From an uncultured SAR86 cluster bacterium (GTDB lineage Bacteria; Pseudomonadota; Gammaproteobacteria; Magnimaribacterales; AG-339-G14), in assembly GCA_902616715.1 (NCBI GenBank), contig CACMTR010000001.1, forward strand, positions 310,001 to 374,000: a DNA stretch of 64,000 nt, read 5' to 3'. Positions within the stretch are counted from its first letter, which is position 1; each line of letters starts with the position of its first letter. Made by a program: the position numbers and the translations under genes. Positions 1 to 8,602 of this stretch are shown here, piece by piece. The notes under the pieces are model-generated. The model did not search any database. It saw only the letters and a list, made by a program, of their open reading frames with translations, and had not been told where the DNA came from.

Positions 1-872
1 TGCAAAAAAGATTCGGAAAATTAGAAACCGTAGAAAAAGAAATATCCGACGGAGACTTTGCAAAAATAAATTTTGAAGGCTTTTTAGAGAATGAAAAATT
101 TGAAGGTGGAGAAGCCAAGGACTATCTTATAGAAATTGGTTCTAAGAATATGATTCCGGGATTCGAGGAAGGATTAATAGGTTTAAAATCAGGCGATAAA
201 AAAGATTTAATTTTGAACTTCCCGGAAGACTATCATGCAGAAAATCTCAAAGGTAAAGAAACTTTATTCAAAATAGAAGTAAATGAAGTTTTAAATACTC
301 AACCCGCAGAATTAAATGAAGAATTTTTTACTCAAGCTGGCATCCCTTCAAGTTCGAAAGAAGACTTTAGAAGTAATCTAAAAAAACAATTGGAAAAGGA
401 TTTAAAAGTTACGGAAAAAAGAAAACTAAAAGAAAGAATATTTGATGCAATAGGAGAACAAAATAGCTTAGAAATCCCTTCAGCAATGGTTTTAGCGGAA
501 GCACAGAATTTGAGAAATTCTTCAGCTCAACAAATGGGAATGGACCCATCTAAGCTTAAGGACGATGAGCTTCCGATAAATACATTTGAAGAAAACGCAA
601 CAAAAAGAGTAAAGCTTGGTGTAATCCTGAACAAGATTATAGAAGAACGAAAGATAGAAAAGAATGATGAAGTAATTAAAGAGTTAATAGAAGAAAGAGC
701 CAGTGGTTTTAAAGATCCTGACCAATACAAACAATGGATATTTAGTAATGAAGAGCAGTTAAAAAATATTGAGTCTATTGCTTTAGAAGAACAGGTTACT
801 GAACTTATTTCTTCTGAAGCAAAATGTGAAATAGAACAACTAAGTTTTGAAGAAATGATGTCAATGAGTTAA
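1..872 (+). CDS. tig: Trigger factor, 5'-truncated by the window edge
   Basis: Ribosome-associated chaperone and peptidyl-prolyl isomerase that meets nascent chains at the tunnel exit. The open frame runs unbroken from position 3 through the in-frame ATG at 150, so the gene begins upstream of the window and that ATG is internal. The visible part starts in the FKBP-like domain (IPGFEEGL, followed by a FPEDYHAENLKGKE stretch typical of trigger factors). It continues through the long helical C-terminal chaperone domain. The N-terminal ribosome-binding domain is missing from view. It is followed 9 nt later by clpP, the usual tig-clpP-clpX order of gammaproteobacteria, and is probably cotranscribed. 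Identification is firm; only the true start is unknown. Confidence 0.95.
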   Translation, partial: QKRFGKLETVEKEISDGDFAKINFEGFLENEKFEGGEAKDYLIEIGSKNMIPGFEEGLIGLKSGDKKDLILNFPEDYHAENLKGKETLFKIEVNEVLNTQPAELNEEFFTQAGIPSSSKEDFRSNLKKQLEKDLKVTEKRKLKERIFDAIGEQNSLEIPSAMVLAEAQNLRNSSAQQMGMDPSKLKDDELPINTFEENATKRVKLGVILNKIIEERKIEKNDEVIKELIEERASGFKDPDQYKQWIFSNEEQLKNIESIALEEQVTELISSEAKCEIEQLSFEEMMSMS

Positions 873-881
873 ATTAAATCT

Positions 882-1478
882 ATGGATTACATGAATCAAC
901 TCGTACCGATGGTGGTAGAACAAACACCTAGAGGTGAAAGAGCATTTGATATTTATTCTAGATTGCTTAAGGAAAGAGTTATTTTTATCACCGGAACAGT
1001 CGAAGATCATATGGCCAATTTAATAGTGGCCCAATTATTGTTTCTTGAAGCAGAAAATCCTGAGAAAGATATAAACCTTTATATAAATTCACCAGGCGGT
1101 TCAGTTACCGCCGGTCTTTCCATTTATGACACCATGACATATATAAAGCCTGACATTAGTACTTTATGTATTGGTCAAGCTTGTAGCATGGGAGCAGTAT
1201 TATTGGCTGGAGGTACTAAAGAAAAAAGATTTGCTTTACCAAATTCTAGAATAATGATCCACCAACCTATGGGAGGGTTTCAAGGTCAAGCAACTGATAT
1301 TGAAATTCATGCCAAAGAAATGTTAAAAATAAGAACCAAGTTAAATGAAATATTGTCTAAGCATAGTGAGCAATCTTTGAAAAAAATAACTCAAGATACT
1401 GAAAGAGATAATTTTATGTCTGGAGAAGAAGCATGCGAATATGGTTTGATTGATAAAGTTTTGTCTGAAAGAATTTAA
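882..1478 (+). CDS. clpP: ATP-dependent Clp protease proteolytic subunit
   Basis: Serine peptidase that forms the tetradecameric barrel degrading substrates unfolded by ClpX (or ClpA). At 198 residues the length is normal. The nucleophile lies in GQACSMGA (Ser102), the histidine in IMIHQPMGG (His127), and the aspartate is probably Asp176 in TERDNF, giving a complete triad. [11 protein letters not shown] (residues 69-79) is the conserved oxyanion and substrate-strand region. There is no clear Shine-Dalgarno before the start, but the upstream tig stop is only 9 nt away, so translational coupling is likely. clpX follows after 2 nt. Confidence 0.97.
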   Translation: MDYMNQLVPMVVEQTPRGERAFDIYSRLLKERVIFITGTVEDHMANLIVAQLLFLEAENPEKDINLYINSPGGSVTAGLSIYDTMTYIKPDISTLCIGQACSMGAVLLAGGTKEKRFALPNSRIMIHQPMGGFQGQATDIEIHAKEMLKIRTKLNEILSKHSEQSLKKITQDTERDNFMSGEEACEYGLIDKVLSERI

Positions 1479-1480
1479 AA

Positions 1481-2746
1481 ATGACTGAGAAAGAAAATAA
1501 AGAAAAACAATTATTTTGTTCGTTTTGTGGAAAAAATCAGAGCGAAGTTAAAAAGTTAATTGCTGGTCCCTCAGTATATATCTGTGATGAATGCGTTGCA
1601 CTTTGCAACGACATTATCAAAGAAGATACTTCAGAAGAAGTAAGCGAAAACAAGAAAGATAATCTACCCATTCCAGCAGAAATAAATAAAATTTTAGATC
1701 AATATGTTATCGGTCAAAACGATGCTAAGAAAATTCTCTCAGTTGCTGTCTACAATCATTACAAAAGGCTTAAAAATTCTAATATTGCGGATGACGTAGA
1801 ACTAGGTAAAAGTAACATTCTTTTACTTGGACCTACTGGTAGCGGAAAAACTTTACTTGCTCAAACATTAGCTAGACTTCTTGACGTTCCATTTACTATT
1901 GCAGATGCCACAACTCTTACTGAGGCTGGTTATGTAGGTGAAGATGTAGAGAATATAATTCAGAAATTGTTGCAAAAATGTGACTACGATGTCGAAAAAG
2001 CACAACTCGGAATAGTCTACATAGATGAAATTGATAAGATTGCCAGAAAATCAGACAATCCTTCCATTACTAGAGATGTTTCTGGTGAAGGCGTTCAGCA
2101 AGCTTTGCTTAAGCTTATTGAAGGAACTACAGCTTCAGTTCCACCACAGGGTGGTCGAAAACACCCGCAACAAGAATTTCTTCAAGTTGACACATCTAAT
2201 ATTTTATTTATATGTGGAGGAGCTTTTTCTGGCTTAGACGAAATTATAAGAAATAGATCCGATGAAAAAGGAATTGGTTTTGAGGCATCAGTTACTAAGA
2301 ATATAGAGTCAAAAACTATTGCAGAAACAATTAAGAAGGTTAAACCAGAGGATCTAATTAAGTACGGCTTGATTCCTGAGTTTATAGGAAGACTTCCTGT
2401 GATTGCATCTCTTGAAGAATTAGACGAAGAGGCCTTGATTACTATTCTAACTGAGCCTAAAAATTCTTTAACTAAACAATTTAAAAAGCTTTTTGAGATG
2501 GAAGAAGTTGAGTTAGATATTCGTGACGATGCTTTAAATGAAATTGCTAAAAAAGCTATAAGTATGAAAACCGGTGCTCGTGGATTAAGATCGATTATTG
2601 AAAATATTCTTCTCGATACAATGTATCAAGTACCTTCAGAAACTGAATTAGAAAAGGTAGTAGTAGATTCTGCATCTGTTAAAGGTGAATCAAAACCACT
2701 ATATGTTTATCGTAATGAGAGCAAAACACAGGAAGAAAAGAGCTAA
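1481..2746 (+). CDS. clpX: ATP-dependent Clp protease ATP-binding subunit ClpX
   Basis: AAA+ unfoldase that recognises tagged substrates and feeds them to ClpP. The 421-residue protein has the N-terminal zinc-binding domain with Cys13, Cys16, Cys35 and Cys38. Walker A is GPTGSGKT (117-124), the pore loop is GYVG (150-153), Walker B is IVYIDEID, and the RKH loop follows PPQGG. All functional motifs are intact. It starts 2 nt after the clpP stop and ends before a 53-nt gap that holds a separate candidate promoter for lon. Confidence 0.98.
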   Translation: MTEKENKEKQLFCSFCGKNQSEVKKLIAGPSVYICDECVALCNDIIKEDTSEEVSENKKDNLPIPAEINKILDQYVIGQNDAKKILSVAVYNHYKRLKNSNIADDVELGKSNILLLGPTGSGKTLLAQTLARLLDVPFTIADATTLTEAGYVGEDVENIIQKLLQKCDYDVEKAQLGIVYIDEIDKIARKSDNPSITRDVSGEGVQQALLKLIEGTTASVPPQGGRKHPQQEFLQVDTSNILFICGGAFSGLDEIIRNRSDEKGIGFEASVTKNIESKTIAETIKKVKPEDLIKYGLIPEFIGRLPVIASLEELDEEALITILTEPKNSLTKQFKKLFEMEEVELDIRDDALNEIAKKAISMKTGARGLRSIIENILLDTMYQVPSETELEKVVVDSASVKGESKPLYVYRNESKTQEEKS

Positions 2747-2749
2747 AGA

Positions 2750-2775
2750 CTTGATTTTTTTTAGTTAGCCCTTAT
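2750..2775 (+). promoter_or_regulatory. Candidate heat-shock-type promoter for lon
   Basis: In the clpX-lon gap, CTTGATT (2750-2756) and CCCTTAT (2769-2775) resemble the sigma-32 elements CTTGAAA and CCCATNT, with 5/7 and 6/7 matches. The 12-nt spacer is slightly short for the class. lon is a classic sigma-32 target. The call is tentative because the region is AT-rich and a housekeeping -10 (TATATA near 2783) is also possible. Confidence 0.35.
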
Positions 2776-2799
2776 TAATTTTATATATAAGAGATATTT

Positions 2800-5184
2800 A
2801 TGTTATTACCTTTAGTTCCATTAAGAGACGTAGTCATTTTTCCAGGTGTTGTCACACCTTTATTTGTCGGCAGAGATAAATCAATAAATGCCTTGCAAAA
2901 GGCTATGGCTGACGATAAATCGGTAATGCTTATTGCGCAAAGAAATGCTGACGACGAAGATCCGAAGAAAGATGATCTTTATAAAATTGGTACTGTTTCT
3001 ACAATTTTACAACTTATTAAACTCCCTGACGGGACTTTTAAAGTATTAGTAGAGGGGATAAAAAGAGCGAGTCTTGAAAAAATAAAAGATAAAAAAGAGT
3101 ACCTTGAGTCTGAAGTAGAAATTCTAAACTCAACAGCAATGGATGAGGACCTGCAACAAAGCTATATAAATACTTTGAAATCACAATTTAAAGATTTATC
3201 TAAGTCTTCATCAAAGATTAGACCTGAGATTATCAGTCAGGCTAGATCTATCGAAAGACTAGACAAGCTTATCGATACTCTTGTAGGTCACCTATCATTA
3301 TCTCTAGAAGACCGCCAGATTTTACTTGAAGAAATAGATTTGGAAGAACGTTCAAAGAATCTAGTGTCTCTCCTTGAAAATCAACTTGATTTAACACAAA
3401 TGGAAAAAAAGATACGTGATCGAGTTAAAAAACAAATGGAAAAAAGTCAAAAAGAGTATTACCTGAGCGAGCAAATGAAGGCTCTAAAAAAAGAGATGGG
3501 TGAAGGTGAAGATATTGACGACGAAATTGAAGCAATTGAAAAGAAAATAAAAGATTCAGGTATGCCAAAAGAAGCTACTGAAAAGGTTAATACTGAATTA
3601 AATAAATTCAAACTAATGCCGCCTATGTCTGCAGAAGCATCTGTAGTAAGAGGTTATATCGACTGGATGATTAGTATTCCCTGGAAGAAAAAATCTAAAA
3701 TTCAAAAAAATATTTCAAAAGCTTCTGATATCTTAGAAAACGATCACCATGGGCTTGAAGAAGTTAAAGAGAGAATTTTAGAATTTTTATCAGTTCAAAA
3801 AAGAGTTAGCAAAATAAAAGGCCCAGTTCTTTGTTTGGTAGGCCCTCCTGGTGTTGGAAAAACCTCTTTAGGAGAGTCTATTGCACGTGCAACAGGAAGA
3901 GAATTTATAAGGGTCGCCTTGGGCGGAGTAAGAGATGAGGCGGAAATTAGAGGACATAGAAGAACCTATATTGGCTCGATGCCTGGAAAAATTTTACAAA
4001 AAATGTCTAAGGTTGGCGTGAAAAACCCTCTTTTCTTATTAGATGAAATAGACAAAATCGGAATGGATTATAGAGGTGATCCTTCATCAGCATTACTAGA
4101 GGTTTTGGATCCAGAACAAAATCACACATTTAACGATCATTACTTAGAAGTGGATTATGATCTTTCCGATGTCATGTTTGTTTGTACTGCTAATTCTCTA
4201 GATATACCTGGTCCACTTCTAGACAGAATGGAGATAATTAGACTCCCAGGTTATACAGAGGACGAAAAATTAAGTATTGCTAAAAATTATCTTGTTCCTA
4301 AGCAACTTAAAAATAATGGCTTGAAAGATACTGAAATTGCTTTTGAAGATTCCGGAATATTGGACGCTATCAGATATTTCACTAGAGAGGCGGGCGTAAG
4401 AGCTTTGGAAAGAGAAATAGCAAAAATTTGTCGCAAAACTATCAAAAAAATAGCCGATTTAAAAAGAAAAACCAAACAAAAGATATCGTCAAAAAATATT
4501 GAAGATTTTCTTGGTGTTAAGAAATTTGATTTTGGTGAAGCCAAAGAGAAAGACAGAATTGGCCAAGTCACAGGATTAGCTTGGACCCAAGTAGGTGGAG
4601 AATTACTCACCATTGAAGCATCAGCTTTCAAGGGTAAAGGAAAAATTATAAAAACCGGTAAATTAGGCGATGTCATGCAAGAATCAATTCAAGCTGCAAT
4701 TTCTGTTGTTAGATCGAGATCAGAAGGTCTTGGAATCAATCCTGATTTTCATGAATTAAATGATATACATATCCACGTTCCAGAAGGAGCTACGCCTAAA
4801 GACGGACCAAGTGCAGGGATAGCCATGGTTACTGCTGTCACTTCAGTCTTGGCCAACATTCCTGTGCGTGCAGATGTTGCAATGACTGGTGAAATTACTC
4901 TAAGAGGAGAAGTTCTTAAAATTGGCGGTCTAAAAGAAAAACTCTTAGCTGCCAGAAGAGGAGGAATTAAAACCGTATTGATTCCTGAAGGTAATATTGG
5001 TGATTTAAAAGAAATTCCTGAAAAGATAACTAAAGATTTACAGATAAAACCTGTTAAGTGGATCGATGAAGTCTTTAAGGTTGTTTTCACTGAAGAACCT
5101 AAACCGTGGGTTGATGAAAAATCAGTAGACCCGAAATCTCAAAAAAGTTTAAAAAATAAGAAAAATAAGCTTGAAACTCACTAA
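2800..5184 (+). CDS. lon: ATP-dependent protease Lon
   Basis: Homohexameric cytosolic AAA+ serine protease that degrades misfolded and regulatory proteins. The 794 residues match the LonA length. The N-terminal LAN domain covers about residues 1-200, a coiled-coil region about 200-300, then the AAA+ module with Walker A GPPGVGKT (348-355) and a LLDEIDK Walker B. The C-terminal protease domain has Ser671 in PKDGPSAG and Lys714 in GGLKEK, the 43-residue dyad spacing seen in E. coli Lon. A Lys/Ser-rich tail follows. It lies between clpX and hupB, the standard gammaproteobacterial order. Confidence 0.98.
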   Translation: MLLPLVPLRDVVIFPGVVTPLFVGRDKSINALQKAMADDKSVMLIAQRNADDEDPKKDDLYKIGTVSTILQLIKLPDGTFKVLVEGIKRASLEKIKDKKEYLESEVEILNSTAMDEDLQQSYINTLKSQFKDLSKSSSKIRPEIISQARSIERLDKLIDTLVGHLSLSLEDRQILLEEIDLEERSKNLVSLLENQLDLTQMEKKIRDRVKKQMEKSQKEYYLSEQMKALKKEMGEGEDIDDEIEAIEKKIKDSGMPKEATEKVNTELNKFKLMPPMSAEASVVRGYIDWMISIPWKKKSKIQKNISKASDILENDHHGLEEVKERILEFLSVQKRVSKIKGPVLCLVGPPGVGKTSLGESIARATGREFIRVALGGVRDEAEIRGHRRTYIGSMPGKILQKMSKVGVKNPLFLLDEIDKIGMDYRGDPSSALLEVLDPEQNHTFNDHYLEVDYDLSDVMFVCTANSLDIPGPLLDRMEIIRLPGYTEDEKLSIAKNYLVPKQLKNNGLKDTEIAFEDSGILDAIRYFTREAGVRALEREIAKICRKTIKKIADLKRKTKQKISSKNIEDFLGVKKFDFGEAKEKDRIGQVTGLAWTQVGGELLTIEASAFKGKGKIIKTGKLGDVMQESIQAAISVVRSRSEGLGINPDFHELNDIHIHVPEGATPKDGPSAGIAMVTAVTSVLANIPVRADVAMTGEITLRGEVLKIGGLKEKLLAARRGGIKTVLIPEGNIGDLKEIPEKITKDLQIKPVKWIDEVFKVVFTEEPKPWVDEKSVDPKSQKSLKNKKNKLETH

Positions 5185-5214
5185 AAATTTATTTAGGCAT
5201 CTTTCTTTATAAGC

Positions 5215-5243
5215 TTGACATCTATATAACTTAGGAATTTAAT
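5215..5243 (+). promoter_or_regulatory. Sigma-70 promoter of hupB
   Basis: A perfect TTGACA -35 (5215-5220), a 17-nt spacer and TTTAAT (5238-5243, 5/6 match to TATAAT) make this the best housekeeping promoter in the window. It predicts a leader of about 65 nt before the hupB start at 5314, which has a GAGAGAG-type ribosome-binding site. This fits the high expression of HU. Confidence 0.75.
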
Positions 5244-5313
5244 GATCAGAGTTATTGGCAGTTATTAAATTAAAGGCTAATACAAGATTATTTAAATTTA
5301 AACAGAGAGAGTT

Positions 5314-5583
5314 ATGAATAAAGCAGAATTAATTGATTCAGTAGCATCAGCAACAGATATGTCTAAAGCTGAAGCGGGGAGAGCTCTAGACGCTGTTCTT
5401 GACGGAATAGCAGGAGCATTAAGTAGTGGTGACCAAGTAGCGTTAGTAGGTTTTGGTACATTTTTGGTTAGAGAAAGAGCTGCAAGAATGGGGAGAAATC
5501 CTCAGACTGGTGAGACTATTCAAATAGCTGCTTCTAAAGGAGTAGGATTTAAACCAGGGAAAGCGCTTAAAGACAGTTTATAA
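5314..5583 (+). CDS. hupB: DNA-binding protein HU
   Basis: Nucleoid-associated histone-like protein that bends and compacts DNA as a dimer. The 89 residues are the normal size. The N-terminal helical dimerisation part (MNKAELID) leads into [14 protein letters not shown], and [12 protein letters not shown] is the DNA-intercalating beta arm signature. It has its own strong promoter (5215-5243) and a rho-independent terminator just downstream, so it is probably mainly monocistronic. Position after lon and before ppiD is conserved in gammaproteobacteria, which supports the hupB symbol over hupA. Confidence 0.95.
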   Translation: MNKAELIDSVASATDMSKAEAGRALDAVLDGIAGALSSGDQVALVGFGTFLVRERAARMGRNPQTGETIQIAASKGVGFKPGKALKDSL

Positions 5584-5596
5584 AATATATGTAATA

Positions 5597-5627
5597 AAAA
5601 ACGCGTCTTAACGGCGCGTTTTTTTTT
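5597..5627 (+). terminator. Rho-independent terminator after hupB
   Basis: AAACGCG (about 5599-5605) pairs with CGCGTTT across a short loop and runs directly into nine T residues (5619-5627). It begins about 15 nt after the hupB stop. It is the clearest intrinsic terminator in the window. Confidence 0.85.
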
Positions 5628-5633
5628 GGAAAG

Positions 5634-7445
5634 ATGTCAGCAATTTCAAATATAAGAAAAAATCTAAATTCGACTGGTTCAACCATAATTGTTGGATTTA
5701 TTGTTTTTGTTTTAGTAGCAACTTTTGGTGGTTTTATAGGTAACAATAATTTAGGCGATAACGTAATATTTACTGTGAATGGAGAGGATGTCTATGCTGG
5801 TGAATATAGCCTTGAAGCTAACAGAATAGCTTCAAATTTTGATGAATTAGATGGTATATCAGAAGAAGATCTTGATAGTTTCACTAGAAGTTCACTAATT
5901 TTTAAAAAATTGTTTTCACAAAAAGCTGATGAAATAGGATTTGGAATTTCTGAAGACAAGATAAACGACCTCATCAGACAAGATAGAAATTTTTACTCCA
6001 ATGATAAATTCGATGTAAATATATTTAGAGGACTTTTAAGTAGATTGGGAATGACAACTGACGATTTTAGAAAGCTGACAGAATCAAATTATAATGCGTC
6101 CGAATTAATTAATTTTCTAAGATCAACCTCTTTTGTAACGAACGAAGAAGCAAAAGATTTTATTAATACCTCAAAACAAAAAAGAGATATCAGATTTAAA
6201 AAAATTAGTCTAAAAGAAGTTGCCAACGATCAAATTGTTACATCTGACGAAATATTAGATTTTTATAATAATTACCAAAGTAATTTCTACACGCTTAAAC
6301 AAATTAATATAAATTCCATTTTTATTACAAAGGATGATTTTAAAAATGAGATTACTGTTTCAGCTGATGAAATCTTCGAAGAAAAAACAGCCTTGTTTGA
6401 ACAGAATCAAAATTTATCACAGACAAGGGTAAGTCACATTCAATTGTCTTTTGATGAAGCCACAAAAAACCAACAATTTGATGTAGCTAAAACTATAATT
6501 GCTGAATTAAATAATGATGAGCAAACTTTTGAAGAATTAGTTTTAACGTATTCAGACGATTTTGGTTCTAAAGACAATGGGGGGGATTTAGGATTTACCG
6601 ACGGATCGGTTTTTCCTGAAGAATTTGAAAATGAGCTAGCAAATATAGATTTGAATGGAACCTCTGAAATAATAGATCTAGGTTCTTCTTATCATGTCTT
6701 AAAAGTTACTGAGCGCAATGAATATAGCATTTCAGAAGATGACATTATTGATCGTTTAGTGTCAATTAAAGCAGAAGAAGAGATGCAGAATATCTTGAAT
6801 GAGATAGATGAAAATATAACAAATTTAACGATTCAAGAAATCTCTGATATCTATGGTATTTCTTTCAAATCCGAGGAAAGATTATCTAAAACAGATTTGT
6901 TGACATCGTTTGGCGATTTAGACTTTGTAGAAGATTTTGAAAGAAATAATATCTTCTTAAATGAAGTTTATGGTCCATATGAACTTGATCAAGGATATTT
7001 GATAATTGAACCAATAGATTTATTTCCAAGTAAGCTTAAGCCAATTGATGAAGTTACTGCGGAAATTGAACGTGAATTAAAGATCTCGACGGCAAAGACA
7101 CTTCTGCCATCAATTATAAAAAGTTATCTATCAGACCTTGAAAAACAAGAAAATCTAGATAGATTTATTACATATTCAGAAATAGATAGGGAGACAAGCT
7201 TATTTCCTCAAGAAGTTACCAATAAAATTTTTTCTATAGTAAATACAAATGGAAACGATTCAATTGTTTCAACTCTTTATCTTGACGACGCTTACGTCAT
7301 ACAACTTTTAGGAGTTGATGATTTCAAAGGAATTATTACTTTGGAGGAAATTGAAGAGACTAAGAATGCTATTAGTCAAGCAATGGGGGAAATCGAACGA
7401 GATAGTTTTTATAGAGTGTTAAGGGACTCAGCTAAAATAAATTAA
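5634..7445 (+). CDS. ppiD: Periplasmic chaperone / parvulin-like protein PpiD
   Basis: Inner-membrane-anchored SurA-like chaperone that meets proteins leaving the Sec translocon. The 603 residues are close to the 623 of E. coli PpiD. A short cytosolic N-terminus ([14 protein letters not shown]) precedes one membrane helix (about 18-40) and a long periplasmic part with a parvulin (PPIC) domain at about residues 265-355 (RVSHIQLSF to GSSYHVLKV). GGAAAG-type spacing before the ATG is very short (GGAAAG directly abuts it) and the start lies just after the hupB terminator, so expression may depend on read-through. The stop overlaps the convergent fabI stop. Confidence 0.9.
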   Translation: MSAISNIRKNLNSTGSTIIVGFIVFVLVATFGGFIGNNNLGDNVIFTVNGEDVYAGEYSLEANRIASNFDELDGISEEDLDSFTRSSLIFKKLFSQKADEIGFGISEDKINDLIRQDRNFYSNDKFDVNIFRGLLSRLGMTTDDFRKLTESNYNASELINFLRSTSFVTNEEAKDFINTSKQKRDIRFKKISLKEVANDQIVTSDEILDFYNNYQSNFYTLKQININSIFITKDDFKNEITVSADEIFEEKTALFEQNQNLSQTRVSHIQLSFDEATKNQQFDVAKTIIAELNNDEQTFEELVLTYSDDFGSKDNGGDLGFTDGSVFPEEFENELANIDLNGTSEIIDLGSSYHVLKVTERNEYSISEDDIIDRLVSIKAEEEMQNILNEIDENITNLTIQEISDIYGISFKSEERLSKTDLLTSFGDLDFVEDFERNNIFLNEVYGPYELDQGYLIIEPIDLFPSKLKPIDEVTAEIERELKISTAKTLLPSIIKSYLSDLEKQENLDRFITYSEIDRETSLFPQEVTNKIFSIVNTNGNDSIVSTLYLDDAYVIQLLGVDDFKGIITLEEIEETKNAISQAMGEIERDSFYRVLRDSAKIN

Positions 7446-8236
7446 TCTGCTTCGGTTAAATTACCCATCGCAGTAATATTAAACCCAGCATCTACATACA
7501 AAACTTCTCCTGTAATTCCACTAGCTAAATCAGAACATAAAAAAGCTCCGGCATTTCCAACTTCTTCAGCAGTAATGTTTCTTCCCAAAGGAGCTCTTGA
7601 AGCATTATAAGAAAGCATTTTTCTAAAACTTTTAATTCCTGAAGCAGCAAGAGTTTTTACTGGACCAGCTGATATCGCATTTACTCTAATATCGTCTTTA
7701 CCTAAGCTATTAGCTAAATATCTAGTCGTTGACTCTAAACCTGCTTTGGCTACTCCCATTACATTATAATTTGGCAAGGTTCTTACTGCTCCAAGATAAG
7801 AAAGTGTTAAAAGGGCAGCATTCCTTCCAATCATTAATTTTTTGGTTGCTTGAGCTAGAGCTGTAAAGCTAAACACACTTATGTCATGAGCTATTTTAAA
7901 ACCTTCTCTAGTTGCGACTTCAGTAAAATCACCTTCTAGTTCATTGGCAGGAGCAAAGCCAACTGCGTGCACTAGACCATCTAAATAACCCCATTTGTTT
8001 TCGATTGAAGTGACTAAATTTTTGATAGAGTCATCGTTTCCCACATCACATTCAATGTAATCAACACAATTTAGCTTTTCACCAACTTGCATTACTTTAT
8101 TTTTTAGTCGCTCGGATTGATAAGAGAGAATAATTTCAGCGCCCTGAGTATGCATTGCTTCAGCAATACCTGCTGCAATAGAAAATTTATTAGCAACTCC
8201 AACGATTAAGATTTTTTTTCCTTTTAAAAAAGCCAT
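7442..8236 (-). CDS. fabI: Enoyl-[acyl-carrier-protein] reductase (NADH), FabI type
   Basis: Catalyses the last reductive step of each fatty-acid elongation cycle. The protein is 264 residues from the ATG at 8236. An upstream in-frame ATG at 8251 would add five residues, but [15 protein letters not shown] matches the family N-terminus, and an extended -10 element (TGATAAAAT) ends five nt before 8236, so the downstream start is preferred. The SDR dinucleotide motif is near residue 13. Tyr147 and the Tyr157-x6-Lys164 pair correspond to E. coli Tyr146, Tyr156 and Lys163. The 3' end overlaps ppiD tail-to-tail. Confidence 0.95.
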   Translation of the reverse strand: MAFLKGKKILIVGVANKFSIAAGIAEAMHTQGAEIILSYQSERLKNKVMQVGEKLNCVDYIECDVGNDDSIKNLVTSIENKWGYLDGLVHAVGFAPANELEGDFTEVATREGFKIAHDISVFSFTALAQATKKLMIGRNAALLTLSYLGAVRTLPNYNVMGVAKAGLESTTRYLANSLGKDDIRVNAISAGPVKTLAASGIKSFRKMLSYNASRAPLGRNITAEEVGNAGAFLCSDLASGITGEVLYVDAGFNITAMGNLTEAD

Positions 8237-8241
8237 ACCAA

Positions 8242-8263
8242 ATTTTATCACGTTGAGTATAAT
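8242..8263. promoter_or_regulatory. Divergent promoters between fabI and the His-rich peptide gene
   Basis: On the minus strand TGATAAAAT (8250-8242) is an extended -10 ending five nt before the fabI ATG. On the plus strand a perfect TATAAT (8258-8263) ends eight nt before the GTG at 8272. No good -35 hexamer is visible for either. Both predict transcripts starting at or within about 2 nt of the start codon. Confidence 0.5.
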
Positions 8264-8271
8264 CTGTTCTC

Positions 8272-8559
8272 GTGAAAAATAAGACTTATTTAATTCTGGC
8301 TTTTTTAGCTCTCTTTTCTTTATCTAGTCACTCCTATTTTCATATTTCAGAGTTTGATCTTGAACATAATCACGAACTTGATCACGAACATGAAAAAGAG
8401 TCATGTGATCAATGCAATTTAGCTGAAACTACCTTTTTTGTAGATGAGGATTTCAACAATGAAAATTTATTTTTAGAGAATTATTTTTTCTCCTACCAAG
8501 CAAATTTAACAAATTTTTTTAATTATCACCTTCTTATAAGAGCTCCACCAGTTACTTAA
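8272..8559 (+). CDS. Small secreted His-rich protein with a CxxC motif
   Basis: A 95-residue protein from a GTG start. Residues 1-21 form a signal peptide ([11 protein letters not shown]). Then comes an acidic, histidine-rich stretch ([12 protein letters not shown]) followed by CDQCN, and the protein ends in RAPPVT. The His cluster and Cys pair suggest binding of zinc or another transition metal in the periplasm; this is inference. It lies 43 nt upstream of a TonB receptor with His/Glu-rich loops, so the two probably form one metal-uptake unit. No specific family is assigned with confidence. There is no Shine-Dalgarno, and a TATAAT lies eight nt upstream, suggesting a leaderless transcript. 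Confidence 0.75.
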   Translation: MKNKTYLILAFLALFSLSSHSYFHISEFDLEHNHELDHEHEKESCDQCNLAETTFFVDEDFNNENLFLENYFFSYQANLTNFFNYHLLIRAPPVT

Positions 8560-8602
8560 AATCTTTGAATTTTTTTAACTAATTAAATAAAAAGGAGTTT
8601 TT

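Noticed and set aside
8236-8251. Upstream ATG (8251) as the fabI start
   Set aside because: It adds residues not seen in the family and lies upstream of the extended -10 element that ends five nt before 8236.
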